Below are positions 34,519 to 42,228 of a stretch of 55,111 nucleotides of DNA, one piece after another; the stretch's first letter is position 1, and every line of letters begins with the position of its first letter. Position numbers and translations under genes: made by a program. The notes below the pieces were generated by a model. The model was given only the letters and a program-made list of their open reading frames with translations, ran no database searches and was not told the origin of the DNA. This DNA comes from SIG673 sp045638685 (GTDB lineage: Bacteria > Bacillota > Clostridia > Oscillospirales > CAG-272): positions 1 to 55,111 of the forward strand of contig JAZUBT010000044.1 of NCBI GenBank assembly GCA_045638685.1, in the 5' to 3' direction.

Positions 34519-35769
34519 ATGAAAATAAGAAACGCAGAAATACTTTGCGTCGGAACCGAAATTCTTATAGGAGATATTGTAAATACCAACGCCGCGTATA
34601 TATCCGAAAGACTTGCAAGGCTTGGGATTAATCAATACTATCAAGCGGCGGTCGGGGACAATCCCGAAAGGCTTTCGGATGCGATTAACGGCGCTCTTAC
34701 GCGCGCTGATCTTGTTATAATGAGCGGCGGTCTAGGCCCTACTTATGACGATCTGACTAAGGAGACAGCGGCTAAATGTATGGGAAGAGGACTTTATCTT
34801 GACGAGAACTCTCTTAAAAGGATAAAGGAGCTGTTTAATTTCCGCTGTAAGACCATGACAAAAAACAATGAGAAGCAGGCGATGATGCCGGAGGGATCGG
34901 TTATTTTCGAAAACAACGCGGGAACAGCGCCCGGCTGCGCCATAGAGGACTTTGAGAGGGGAAAAATTATAATTATGCTCCCCGGTCCGCCATTTGAAAT
35001 GAAAAGAATGTTCGAGGAGTCGGTTGTACCATATCTTTTGAAATTTACAGATAAAAGATTTGTAAGCATTAACGTAAACATTTTCGGCATGGGTGAGTCA
35101 GAGGTGGAAAGTAAGCTTAAGGACCTTATGGACAGCTCGGTTAACCCCACCGTTGCGCCTTACTGCGGAGACGGAGAGGTACGACTGCGGGTTACAGCGT
35201 CGGGACACGACGAGGAAGAATGCCGCAAAATGTGTCTTGAAATGATAGAGAAAATAAGAAAAACCGAGGTGGGGGCGTGTATATACGGTCTTGATACAAC
35301 CCTTGCCGAACAGGTTGTTGAACGCTTTGTTAAGGCGGGTAAAACTCTTGCTACCGCTGAGTCCTGCACCGGAGGGCTTATAGCAAAGCGGATAACCGAT
35401 ATTTCGGGAAGCTCGGCTATGTTCGGATACGGAGCTGTTACTTACGCCAACGAGGCTAAGATAAAGCTTCTTTCAGTAAAGCCCGAAACGCTTGAAAAGC
35501 ACGGAGCAGTCTCCCCCGAAACCGCCGCCGAAATGGCGGAGGGGGCACGAAATCTTGCGGGGGCGGACGTTGGAATTGCAACAACGGGGATAGCGGGTCC
35601 CGGTGGCGGAACGGACCGGAAGCCGGTAGGACTTGTTTACCTCGGAGTATCAAGCAAAAGAGGTACGCGTACCATTCGTTTGACGCTTTCGCAGGGTAGG
35701 GACAGAGTTCGTTTACTTGCATCGACTAACGCACTTTCCGAGGCGTTGAAGGAGCTTGAGCAGATTTAA
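34519..35769 (+). CDS. cinA: CinA family protein, nicotinamide-nucleotide amidase
   Basis: Two domains. The N-terminal MoCF-like domain (about 1-170), with AEILCVGTEILIGDIVNTNA and MSGGLGPTYDDLTKE, is associated with ADP-ribose or competence-linked functions. The C-terminal amidase domain (about 255-415), with ATAESCTGGLIAKRITDISG and IATTGIAGPGGGTDRKPVGL, deamidates NMN in pyridine nucleotide salvage. Length 416 is standard. Often found next to recA, which is not present here. A GAAAGGTG site precedes the ATG. Confidence 0.96.
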   Translation: MKIRNAEILCVGTEILIGDIVNTNAAYISERLARLGINQYYQAAVGDNPERLSDAINGALTRADLVIMSGGLGPTYDDLTKETAAKCMGRGLYLDENSLKRIKELFNFRCKTMTKNNEKQAMMPEGSVIFENNAGTAPGCAIEDFERGKIIIMLPGPPFEMKRMFEESVVPYLLKFTDKRFVSINVNIFGMGESEVESKLKDLMDSSVNPTVAPYCGDGEVRLRVTASGHDEEECRKMCLEMIEKIRKTEVGACIYGLDTTLAEQVVERFVKAGKTLATAESCTGGLIAKRITDISGSSAMFGYGAVTYANEAKIKLLSVKPETLEKHGAVSPETAAEMAEGARNLAGADVGIATTGIAGPGGGTDRKPVGLVYLGVSSKRGTRTIRLTLSQGRDRVRLLASTNALSEALKELEQI

Positions 35770-35777
35770 AAATTTGA

Positions 35778-35866
35778 AGGGCGGCGGGGAGAGTGCTCCT
35801 CGCCGCCCTCTTCGCGATGCAATATAGCGGAAACAAAGAGGTTTTTTGAACCTCTTTTTATTTTTG
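35778..35866 (+). terminator. Double hairpin terminator after cinA
   Basis: First hairpin agggcggcg/cgccgccct (35778-35809) without a T run. Second hairpin aaagaggtt/aacctcttt (35835-35857) is followed by TTATTTTTG and is the likelier terminator. Confidence 0.75.
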
Positions 35867-35989
35867 AAAACACATTCACAAAATAATTAATTCACAAATA
35901 ATATATATATTGTGTAATAATTATTTGATATAATTAATTAGAAAAAGGATTATTATAAAATTTATTTATAGTACCTAAAATTTTTATCA

Positions 35990-37201
35990 ATGAAAGATGG
36001 AATAAAGCTGTTTTCGGAAAGGAAAATTTCTAAGTTGAGCGATAAAAAAGAAAAGAACTGTCGTCTCGGAGCGGTTGGCGGCCAGGCGGTTCTTGAAGGC
36101 GTAATGATGAAGCATAAGGACAGCTACAGCGTCGCGGTTCGCAAGGAGGACGGAAGCGTAACGGTTCAGGACGGAACCTTCGTTTCGGTACGTAAAAAGC
36201 ATAAGATATTTAACATTCCGCTTCTCCGCGGAGTTGTAAATATGATAGAGATGCTTATGCTCAGTATAAAAACCCTCGATACCTCGGCAAGGCTTTACGG
36301 CATTGAGGATGAGGTAGAGGAAAGCAGGTTTGAAAAATGGCTGAGAAAGCATTTTGGTAAGGGTGTTGTTGATTTCGTTATGCTGCTTGCCATGATTCTC
36401 GGCGTCGCGCTGAGCGTGTTTTTGTTTATCTTTCTGCCGTCTTTTATTACTAAGCTTATCGACGGATTTGCAGGCGGTAGGCTCGGTCTTTGGAGAAACC
36501 TTATTGAAGGTGGGTTAAAGGTGGTAATTTTTGTTTGTTACCTTTTGCTTTGCCTACTTATGAAGGATATACGCAGAACGTTTGAATATCACGGAGCGGA
36601 GCATAAATCGATATTCTGCTACGAGGCGGGCGAGGAGCTTACTCCCGAGAACGTAAAAAAGCATAAGCGCTTCCACCCCAGATGCGGAACGAGCTTTATG
36701 TTTGTTATAATCATAATCAGTATTCTTGTTTCCTCGCTTCCGATATTTACGTGGGAGAATACGCTCCTTCGTTTTCTGACCAAGCTTGCGTTTTTGCCGG
36801 TTATAATCGGTCTCGGTTACGAGTTTATTATGATTGCGGGTAAGCACGATAACGTTGTTACGAGGATTCTTTCCGCGCCCGGACTGCTTATGCAACGCAT
36901 AACCACGAGAGAGCCGGATCTTGAGCAGATAGAGGTAGCGATACACGCGCTGAAATCGTCGATGCCTGAGGAGTTTCCCGATTACGTAAAGCCAAACGCG
37001 GAGCAGACGGAAAATTCAGAAGGGGACGGCAGGGCTACTGAAAAAAACGGGCAAGACAAAGCTCCCGATACCGCCCCTGTATTTGACGGTGAGAAAAACG
37101 CGGAAGCTGTTACAGAAAGCACGGAAGCTGTTACTGAAAACGCGGAAGCTGCTGCTGAAAACGCGGAAGCTGCTGCTGAAAATACGGAAAACGGTCAATG
37201 A
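35990..37201 (+). CDS. DUF1385 membrane protein (YqhQ-like)
   Basis: Function unknown. The conserved core starts GAVGGQAVLEGVMMKHKDSY, followed by about four membrane helices (FVMLLAMILGVALSVFLFIF; VVIFVCYLLLCLL; FVIIIISILVSSLPIF; LPVIIGLGYEFIMIAG) and the family signature YHGAEHKSIFCYEAGE. A hydrophilic C-terminal tail of about 75 residues ends in four 7-residue repeats of EAVTENA type. The ATG at 35990 has no clear ribosome site; an in-frame TTG at 36035 has AAAGGA 11 bases upstream and may be the true start. TATAAT at 35929 suggests a promoter. The gene overlaps prmC by ATGA, the usual DUF1385-prmC pairing. Confidence 0.9.
   Translation: MKDGIKLFSERKISKLSDKKEKNCRLGAVGGQAVLEGVMMKHKDSYSVAVRKEDGSVTVQDGTFVSVRKKHKIFNIPLLRGVVNMIEMLMLSIKTLDTSARLYGIEDEVEESRFEKWLRKHFGKGVVDFVMLLAMILGVALSVFLFIFLPSFITKLIDGFAGGRLGLWRNLIEGGLKVVIFVCYLLLCLLMKDIRRTFEYHGAEHKSIFCYEAGEELTPENVKKHKRFHPRCGTSFMFVIIIISILVSSLPIFTWENTLLRFLTKLAFLPVIIGLGYEFIMIAGKHDNVVTRILSAPGLLMQRITTREPDLEQIEVAIHALKSSMPEEFPDYVKPNAEQTENSEGDGRATEKNGQDKAPDTAPVFDGEKNAEAVTESTEAVTENAEAAAENAEAAAENTENGQ
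37100..37183 (+). repeat. 21-bp in-frame tandem repeat in the DUF1385 gene
   Basis: Four units at 37100, 37121, 37142 and 37163, each a variant of gcggaagctgctgctgaaaa plus one base. They encode 7-residue Glu/Ala/Thr units at the C terminus. Confidence 0.92.
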
Positions 37202-37923
37202 GTGAGCTTTCAAGACTTGAAAAGGAGCTTCTGGCTGAGCATTTCGGAAGCGGCGAGGACTTAGATTTAGCAAAAAAAAGAGTTGAGAGCGGAGAGCCGC
37301 TTGCCTACGTTATAGGCGAGTGGTACTTCTACGGGCTTACCTTTAAGCTAAATAGGTCTTGTCTTATTCCAAGACCGGACACCGAGCATATAGTCGAAGC
37401 GGCGATTAAAAGAATAGCAAAAAACGGACGCTTTGCTGACCTTTGTACGGGTAGCGGTTGTATTGCGATTTCCGTTTTAAAGAACCGCCCCGATTTAAGC
37501 TGTGAAGCATACGACATTTCCGACGAAGCGCTTTCAGCGGCAAGAGAGAACGCATCTTTAAACGGCGTGAGTGCGCAGTTTTCGGTGCTTGACGTTCTTA
37601 GTGCCGAGCCGCAAATCGGAATATACGACGCGGTGGTATCAAATCCGCCGTACATTAAAAGCGAGGTAATACCGACGCTTCCCACCGTTCAGAAGGAGCC
37701 GATGGCTGCGCTTGACGGAGGAGAGGACGGGCTTATCTTTTACAGAGAGATAGTTGGGCGTTACAAAACGTCTCTTAAAGAAAACGGAATCTTTATTTTC
37801 GAAATAGGCTACGACCAAGGGCAGGATATAAAAAGGATAGCCGAGGAAAACGGTTTTTCCTGCGAGGTAATGAAGGACTACGGCGGAAACGACAGGGTTG
37901 CGATAATGAGCGTAGCGAGATAA
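37198..37923 (+). CDS. prmC: Peptide chain release factor N(5)-glutamine methyltransferase
   Basis: Methylates the glutamine of the GGQ motif of release factors with S-adenosylmethionine. Key motifs: IPRPDTE (57-63), SAM-binding DLCTGSGCIAI (81-91) and the catalytic NPPY (149-152) in VVSNPPYIKSE. At 241 residues the N-terminal helical domain is shorter than in the 270-290 residue relatives, but GEPLAYVIGEWYFYG, its conserved end, is intact. The start ATG overlaps the DUF1385 stop (ATGA). prfA, usually beside it, is not in the window. Confidence 0.94.
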   Translation: MSELSRLEKELLAEHFGSGEDLDLAKKRVESGEPLAYVIGEWYFYGLTFKLNRSCLIPRPDTEHIVEAAIKRIAKNGRFADLCTGSGCIAISVLKNRPDLSCEAYDISDEALSAARENASLNGVSAQFSVLDVLSAEPQIGIYDAVVSNPPYIKSEVIPTLPTVQKEPMAALDGGEDGLIFYREIVGRYKTSLKENGIFIFEIGYDQGQDIKRIAEENGFSCEVMKDYGGNDRVAIMSVAR

Positions 37924-37948
37924 GAGGTTTTGGAAGAAGCTACTCAAA

Positions 37949-38332
37949 ATGAAAAAAATAAAATCACTAATTGAAAAATTCGTCTCGCTCCCGACGTGGG
38001 CGCTGAAAATTATAATACTTTTACTCGTTGGAGTTACGGTGAGTTTAAATATGCTGCTTAAGGTCGGTTGCCTTTCGAAAGCGATTTTCGGTGTGCCGTG
38101 TCCCGTATGCGGCATGACCAGAGCGTACCTGTCGCTTCTGAGATTTGACCTTGAAGCGGCTATGCGATATAATCCGGCTTTTCCCGTTTTTCCGATAATC
38201 TGTCTTTTCGGAATACTTGCCGTTATAGATAAAAAGAGAACGAGGACATGGTTTATCGCCTTTGTATCAGCGCTTCTGGTACTTATAATAATTTGGATAA
38301 TACGTCTTGCTTCCGGTACGGCATTTGTGTAA
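37949..38332 (+). CDS. DUF2752 small membrane protein
   Basis: A 127-residue protein with three hydrophobic helices (IIILLLVGVTVSLNMLLKV; PVFPIICLFGILAVI; FIAFVSALLVLIIIWIIRL) and the family signature CPVCGMTRAYLSLLRFDLEAA..NP, in which the CPxCGMTR group precedes the second helix. Function unknown. The DUF2752 assignment rests on that signature. It starts 25 bases after prmC, so the two are likely co-transcribed. Confidence 0.85.
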   Translation: MKKIKSLIEKFVSLPTWALKIIILLLVGVTVSLNMLLKVGCLSKAIFGVPCPVCGMTRAYLSLLRFDLEAAMRYNPAFPVFPIICLFGILAVIDKKRTRTWFIAFVSALLVLIIIWIIRLASGTAFV

Positions 38333-38385
38333 GAGATGAAGGCTGACGGAAAGTTAATCGGTTAATTTTTGGAGGATTTACATAT

Positions 38386-39849
38386 ATGAACGAAATGAAT
38401 GACAAGAAATTAAATGAGGCAATGGCTGCGGGAAGCGTTTACACCCCTCCGGCTATTGAATTTTCAAGCACCACAAATCTTCTTGAGCAGGCAGATTACA
38501 AGTTCTCGCTTCAGGACAGAGAGCAGCCTAATCTTTACAGACAGCTCTTTGACTACGACTCGATACCGAAGGTGTCGTTCAACCACAGACTTGTTCCGAT
38601 AAATATGCCGGAGGAAATCTGGATGACGGATACCACCTTCCGCGACGGTCAGCAGTCCACCTCTCCCTTTACGGTTGAGCAGATTGTCCACCTCTTTAAG
38701 CTTCTCCATAAGCTCGGAGGACCGAAGGGGCTTGTGCGTCAGAGTGAATTTTTCGTCTATACGGAAAAGGATCGTCAGGCGCTTTCCGCGTGTATGGAGC
38801 TCGGCTATGAATTTCCCGAAATAACCACGTGGATTCGCGCTAATGAAAAGGATTTTGACCTTGTAAAGCAGTTCGGCGTAAAGGAAACGGGTATCCTCGT
38901 CTCCTGCTCCGACTACCACATATATAAGAAAATGGGGCTCACCAGAGCGGGTGCTATGGATAAGTACCTCGGTGTAGTTAAAAGCGTTCTCGACAGAGGA
39001 ATACGTCCGCGCTGCCACTTTGAGGACATAACCAGAGCGGACTTTTACGCCTTTGTAGTTCCGTTTGCGACAGAGCTTCAGAAGCTCAGCGTTCAGTCGG
39101 GCATACCGATTAAAATTCGCGCCTGCGATACTATGGGATTTGGTGTTTCCTATCCCGGAGCGGCGCTTCCGAGAAGCGTAGCGGGAATTATATACGGACT
39201 TAAGCATTACGCGGGAGTACCGAGCGAGATGCTTGAGTGGCACGGACATAACGACTTCTATAAGGTGGTTACCAACGCTTCTACCGCATGGCTCTACGGC
39301 TGCTCGTCGGTCAACTGCTCGATGCTCGGAATAGGAGAGCGTACAGGAAACTGCCCGATAGAGGCAATGGCTATGGAATACGCCTCGCTCAAGGGAACGG
39401 CAGACGGAATGGATTTTACCGCGATAACCGAGATAGCGAGATACTTTGAGGACGAGATAGGCTACGAGATTCCCCCCAGAACTCCGTTTGTCGGCAGAAA
39501 CTTTAACGTTACCCGCGCGGGAATACACGCAGACGGACTTCTTAAAGACGAGGAAATATACAACATATTCAATACCGAGAAAATTCTCGGACGCCCAGCG
39601 GCGGTTGCGGTTGACTCGCACAGCGGTCTTGCGGGAATTGCCCACTGGATGAACGGATTTTACCGTCTTAACGGAACTCCGGCGGTTATAGACAAGAGAC
39701 ACCCTGTTATTGCGAAGATAAAGGAGCTTGTTGATGCCGAGTACGTTGACGGGCGTACTACCGTTATGGGAGACGACGAGCTTGAGGCGATGTTCAAGAA
39801 GGCGGATCCCGTTACATACAAGATGGTAAACCACTATCACGGCTCTTAA
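38386..39849 (+). CDS. DRE-TIM acyltransferase: 2-isopropylmalate or Re-citrate synthase-like
   Basis: A 487-residue HMGL-like enzyme that would condense acetyl-CoA with a 2-oxo acid. The catalytic DxRxGxQ-type motif is DTTFRDGQQ (about 82-90), and the metal motif is EWHGHNDF (H286, H288). GERTGNCPIEAMAMEYASLK and RAGIHADGLLKDEEIYNIF are family landmarks. It lacks the C-terminal LeuA allosteric domain and has an N-terminal extension of about 75 residues (YKFSLQDREQPNLYRQLF). From memory this subgroup, annotated as isopropylmalate synthase, includes the Re-citrate synthases of anaerobic Clostridia; the sequence alone does not decide. No leuB, leuC or leuD is nearby. An ACT-domain gene follows after 60 bases. 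Confidence 0.85.
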   Translation: MNEMNDKKLNEAMAAGSVYTPPAIEFSSTTNLLEQADYKFSLQDREQPNLYRQLFDYDSIPKVSFNHRLVPINMPEEIWMTDTTFRDGQQSTSPFTVEQIVHLFKLLHKLGGPKGLVRQSEFFVYTEKDRQALSACMELGYEFPEITTWIRANEKDFDLVKQFGVKETGILVSCSDYHIYKKMGLTRAGAMDKYLGVVKSVLDRGIRPRCHFEDITRADFYAFVVPFATELQKLSVQSGIPIKIRACDTMGFGVSYPGAALPRSVAGIIYGLKHYAGVPSEMLEWHGHNDFYKVVTNASTAWLYGCSSVNCSMLGIGERTGNCPIEAMAMEYASLKGTADGMDFTAITEIARYFEDEIGYEIPPRTPFVGRNFNVTRAGIHADGLLKDEEIYNIFNTEKILGRPAAVAVDSHSGLAGIAHWMNGFYRLNGTPAVIDKRHPVIAKIKELVDAEYVDGRTTVMGDDELEAMFKKADPVTYKMVNHYHGS

Positions 39850-39909
39850 GCCACGGAAAAATATTTTTGAAAAGCACGTCCGTAAGACAAAATGAAAGGA
39901 AAAAAGACT

Positions 39910-40191
39910 ATGAAAGCAAGTAATAAGGCGGTTATAACGGTAATAGGAGCCGACGCAGTTGGAATTATAGCTAAGGTTAGCGGAAAATGCAGCGAGTACG
40001 GCGTAAACATTCTTGATATTACACAGAAGGTTTACGACACAACGTTTGCTATGATAATGCTTGTTGACGCAAGTAAGATCAACGTAAGCTTTTCCGATTT
40101 CGTGGAAATAATGAAGGAAACCGGAAAGGAAATGGGTGTCGTTATCCGCGCAACCCACGAGGATCTTTTCAACGCAATGCACAGAGTTTAA
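39910..40191 (+). CDS. ACT-domain protein (UPF0237)
   Basis: A stand-alone small ACT domain of 93 residues that likely binds an amino acid as a sensor. The fold begins AVITVIGADAVGIIAKVSGK, continues with VNILDITQKVYDTTFAMIML and ends near VIRATHEDLFNAMHRV, matching UPF0237. I chose the ATG at 39910 because AAAGGA (39895-39900) sits nine bases before it. The UPF0210 gene 200 bases later is its well-known partner. Its position just after the acyltransferase suggests it could also sense an amino acid for that enzyme, but that is inference. Confidence 0.92.
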   Translation: MKASNKAVITVIGADAVGIIAKVSGKCSEYGVNILDITQKVYDTTFAMIMLVDASKINVSFSDFVEIMKETGKEMGVVIRATHEDLFNAMHRV

Positions 40192-40391
40192 ATGTGCAAA
40201 AAGCATGAGCGAATTTTCCGTGTTTTGTCTTTGCAAAACAAAATGGCGTAAAACAATAAATTGTTTAGCCTTTTAGGGAAATTCAGGCGTGAAACACGCT
40301 TTGTTTGAATTTACATTACTTTTCACGCTACGCATATAGTTTAATACCATAAGACCTCGGTCAGTATAACTGAAAGAAAGGCTTTTTACAA

Positions 40392-41750
40392 ATGATAGAC
40401 GCATACGACATAATTGACACAATAAAAATGATCGAGGAGGAGCACCTCGATATAAGAACTGTAACAATGGGAATTTCCCTTGTTGACTGCATAAGAGGAA
40501 GCATTAAGGAAACCGCTGATCTCGTATATGATAAAATTACGAAGAAGGCGGAAAAGCTTGTACCCACGGCTGTTAACATAGGAAAGGAATACGGAATACC
40601 GATTGTAAACAAAAGAGTTTCGGTAACTCCGATTTCAATACTCGGAGGCGCGGTTGATAAGGAGGACTTAACCCCGATAGCTATCGCTATGCAGCGCGCC
40701 GCGGACACCCTTGGAATTGATTTCATAGGCGGCTTTTCCGCACTTGTCGAAAAGGGCTTTACAAAAGGGGATTTAAGGCTCATAAACAGCCTTCCCTCTG
40801 CGCTTGACGCCACTCGAAATGTCTGCGCTTCGGTAAACGTAGGTAGCTCTAAAACCGGTATAAATATGGATGCGGTAAAGATGATGGGGCAGATTATCAA
40901 GAAGACCGCAGAGCTTACCGCCGACCGCGATTCGATAGGCTGTGCAAAGCTCGTCGTATTTGCCAACGCCGTTCAGGATAACCCGTTTATGGCGGGTGCT
41001 TTCCATGGCGTAGGTGAGCCGGAATGTGTAATAAACGTTGGAGTTTCGGGCCCCGGAGTAGTTAAAGCGGCACTTGAAAAGGCACCGCACGCAGACCTTA
41101 CCGAGGTTTCCGAGATAATTAAGAAAACAGCGTCCAAGATAACCCGTATGGGACAGCTCGTTAACTCTCTCGTTTCCGAGAGACTCGGAGTTCCTTCGGG
41201 AATAGTTGACCTTTCACTTGCTCCTACTCCCGCGGTCGGAGACTCGGTTGCGAGAATCCTTGAGGAGATGGGACTTGAGACCTGCGGAGGCTGCGGAACG
41301 ACAGCCTGCCTCGCGCTTCTTAACGACGCGGTTAAGAAGGGTGGAGTTATGGCGTCCAGCCACGTCGGAGGACTTTCGGGAGCGTTTATTCCCGTTTCCG
41401 AGGACGAGGGTATGATTGCGGCAACCAGAAGCGGAATTCTTACACTTGAAAAGCTTGAGGCGATGACCGCCGTATGCTCTGTCGGTATAGATATGGTTGC
41501 GGTTCCCGGTGATACCACGGCAGAGGTAATCTCCGCTATGATTGCTGACGAGATAGCCATAGGCGTTGTAAATACCAAAACCACCGCGGTGAGAATTATT
41601 CCGGCGGTAGGAAGAAAGGTAGGAGACGAAATAGAGCTTGGCGGACTTCTCGGAAGCGCGCCGATAATGCCTATTAAAAACACCTCGCCTGCGAAATTTA
41701 TAAACAGAGGCGGACTCATTCCCGCGCCGCTTCACAGTCTTAAAAACTGA
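40392..41750 (+). CDS. UPF0210/DUF711 (PFL-like) family protein
   Basis: A conserved 452-residue protein of unknown function with a pyruvate formate-lyase-like fold, nearly always found after the ACT-domain UPF0237 gene. Typical sequence includes TVTMGISLVDCIRGS, ADTLGIDFIGGFSALVEKG, KIGxTD-like segment NVGSSKTGINMDAVKMMG, LAPTPAVGDSVARILEEMGL, GGCGTTACLALLNDAVKKGG and SSHVGGLSGAFIPVSEDEGM. A GAAAGAAAGG site precedes the ATG. A hairpin terminator follows at 41770. Confidence 0.93.
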   Translation: MIDAYDIIDTIKMIEEEHLDIRTVTMGISLVDCIRGSIKETADLVYDKITKKAEKLVPTAVNIGKEYGIPIVNKRVSVTPISILGGAVDKEDLTPIAIAMQRAADTLGIDFIGGFSALVEKGFTKGDLRLINSLPSALDATRNVCASVNVGSSKTGINMDAVKMMGQIIKKTAELTADRDSIGCAKLVVFANAVQDNPFMAGAFHGVGEPECVINVGVSGPGVVKAALEKAPHADLTEVSEIIKKTASKITRMGQLVNSLVSERLGVPSGIVDLSLAPTPAVGDSVARILEEMGLETCGGCGTTACLALLNDAVKKGGVMASSHVGGLSGAFIPVSEDEGMIAATRSGILTLEKLEAMTAVCSVGIDMVAVPGDTTAEVISAMIADEIAIGVVNTKTTAVRIIPAVGRKVGDEIELGGLLGSAPIMPIKNTSPAKFINRGGLIPAPLHSLKN

Positions 41751-41769
41751 TTTCTGACATAATATCAAA

Positions 41770-41814
41770 GGGGCTAGGTCAAACTATTAAATGACTTAGC
41801 CCCCCCGCTTTTTG
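41770..41814 (+). terminator. Terminator after the UPF0210 gene
   Basis: ggggctaggtca pairs with tgacttagcccc (one G-T pair) around a 10-base loop, followed by GCTTTTTG. Confidence 0.8.
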
Positions 41815-41817
41815 AAA

Positions 41818-42060
41818 AAAGCTTGGCAAAAACTTCTCTTACGGCTACGCCCAAACGCTTGAACAAAGCGGAAAGCTTTAATTTTTATGCCCGGAGGTGC
41901 TTGCCTGCAAGAAGTAGGGCAAAAACTTCATTTACGGCTACGCCCAAACGCTTGAACAAAGCGGAAAGCTTTAATTTTTATGCCCGCAGGTGCTTGCCTG
42001 CAAGAAGTAGGGCAAAAACTTCATTTACGGCTACGCCCAAACGCTTGAACAGAGCGAAAA
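41818..42060 (-). repeat. 93-bp tandem array containing inverted module B copies
   Basis: ggcaaaaact starts at 41825, 41918 and 42011, an exact 93-base period. Each unit has cggctacgcccaaacgcttg and aacaaagcgg, the inverse of module B at 23139, plus a spacer with ggtgcttgcctgcaagaagt. The third unit is cut short and runs directly into inverted module A. Confidence 0.9.
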
Positions 42061-42131
42061 ACCTTAATTTTAGCGACGCTCGATATGTTTGCTCAAATAA
42101 AACCGTCGCCACTTGCCAGCGGGTGCTACCC
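42057..42131 (-). repeat. Interspersed repeat, module A, inverted copy 4
   Basis: accttaattttagcgacgct, then cgatatgtttgctcaaataa, then the GC-rich end with gggtgctaccc: the reverse complement of the copies at 7903, 23068 and 23200. Confidence 0.92.
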
Positions 42132-42194
42132 GCCCGTCGCCACTTGCCAGCGGGTGCTACCCGCCCGTCGCCACTTGCCAGCGGTGCTACCCGC
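42104..42194 (-). repeat. 31-bp tandem repeat of the module A end, about 2.9 copies
   Basis: Units at 42104-42134 and 42135-42165 are identical, and a third at 42166 lacks one G. Each contains cgtcgccacttgccagcggg and tgctacccgcc. There are no unique spacers, so this is not a CRISPR array. It ends about 20 bases before the uvrB ribosome site. Confidence 0.92.
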
Positions 42195-42228
42195 AAAAGC
42201 GACAATAATTATGAAAGGAGTGCTTAAC

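Noticed and set aside
38464..40236. 590-residue minus-strand open frame opposite the acyltransferase and ACT genes
   Set aside because: It is a mirror of well-supported genes; the product is rich in Arg/Val/Ser as expected from antisense of this codon use and has no recognisable domain.
42104..42194. Possible CRISPR array
   Set aside because: The 31-bp units are head to tail without unique spacers, there are no cas genes, and the sequence is the amplified end of the interspersed repeat.
41823..42227. Open frames within the repeat array before uvrB
   Set aside because: They are translations of the 93-bp and 31-bp repeats. The true uvrB start at 42229 has its own ribosome site.
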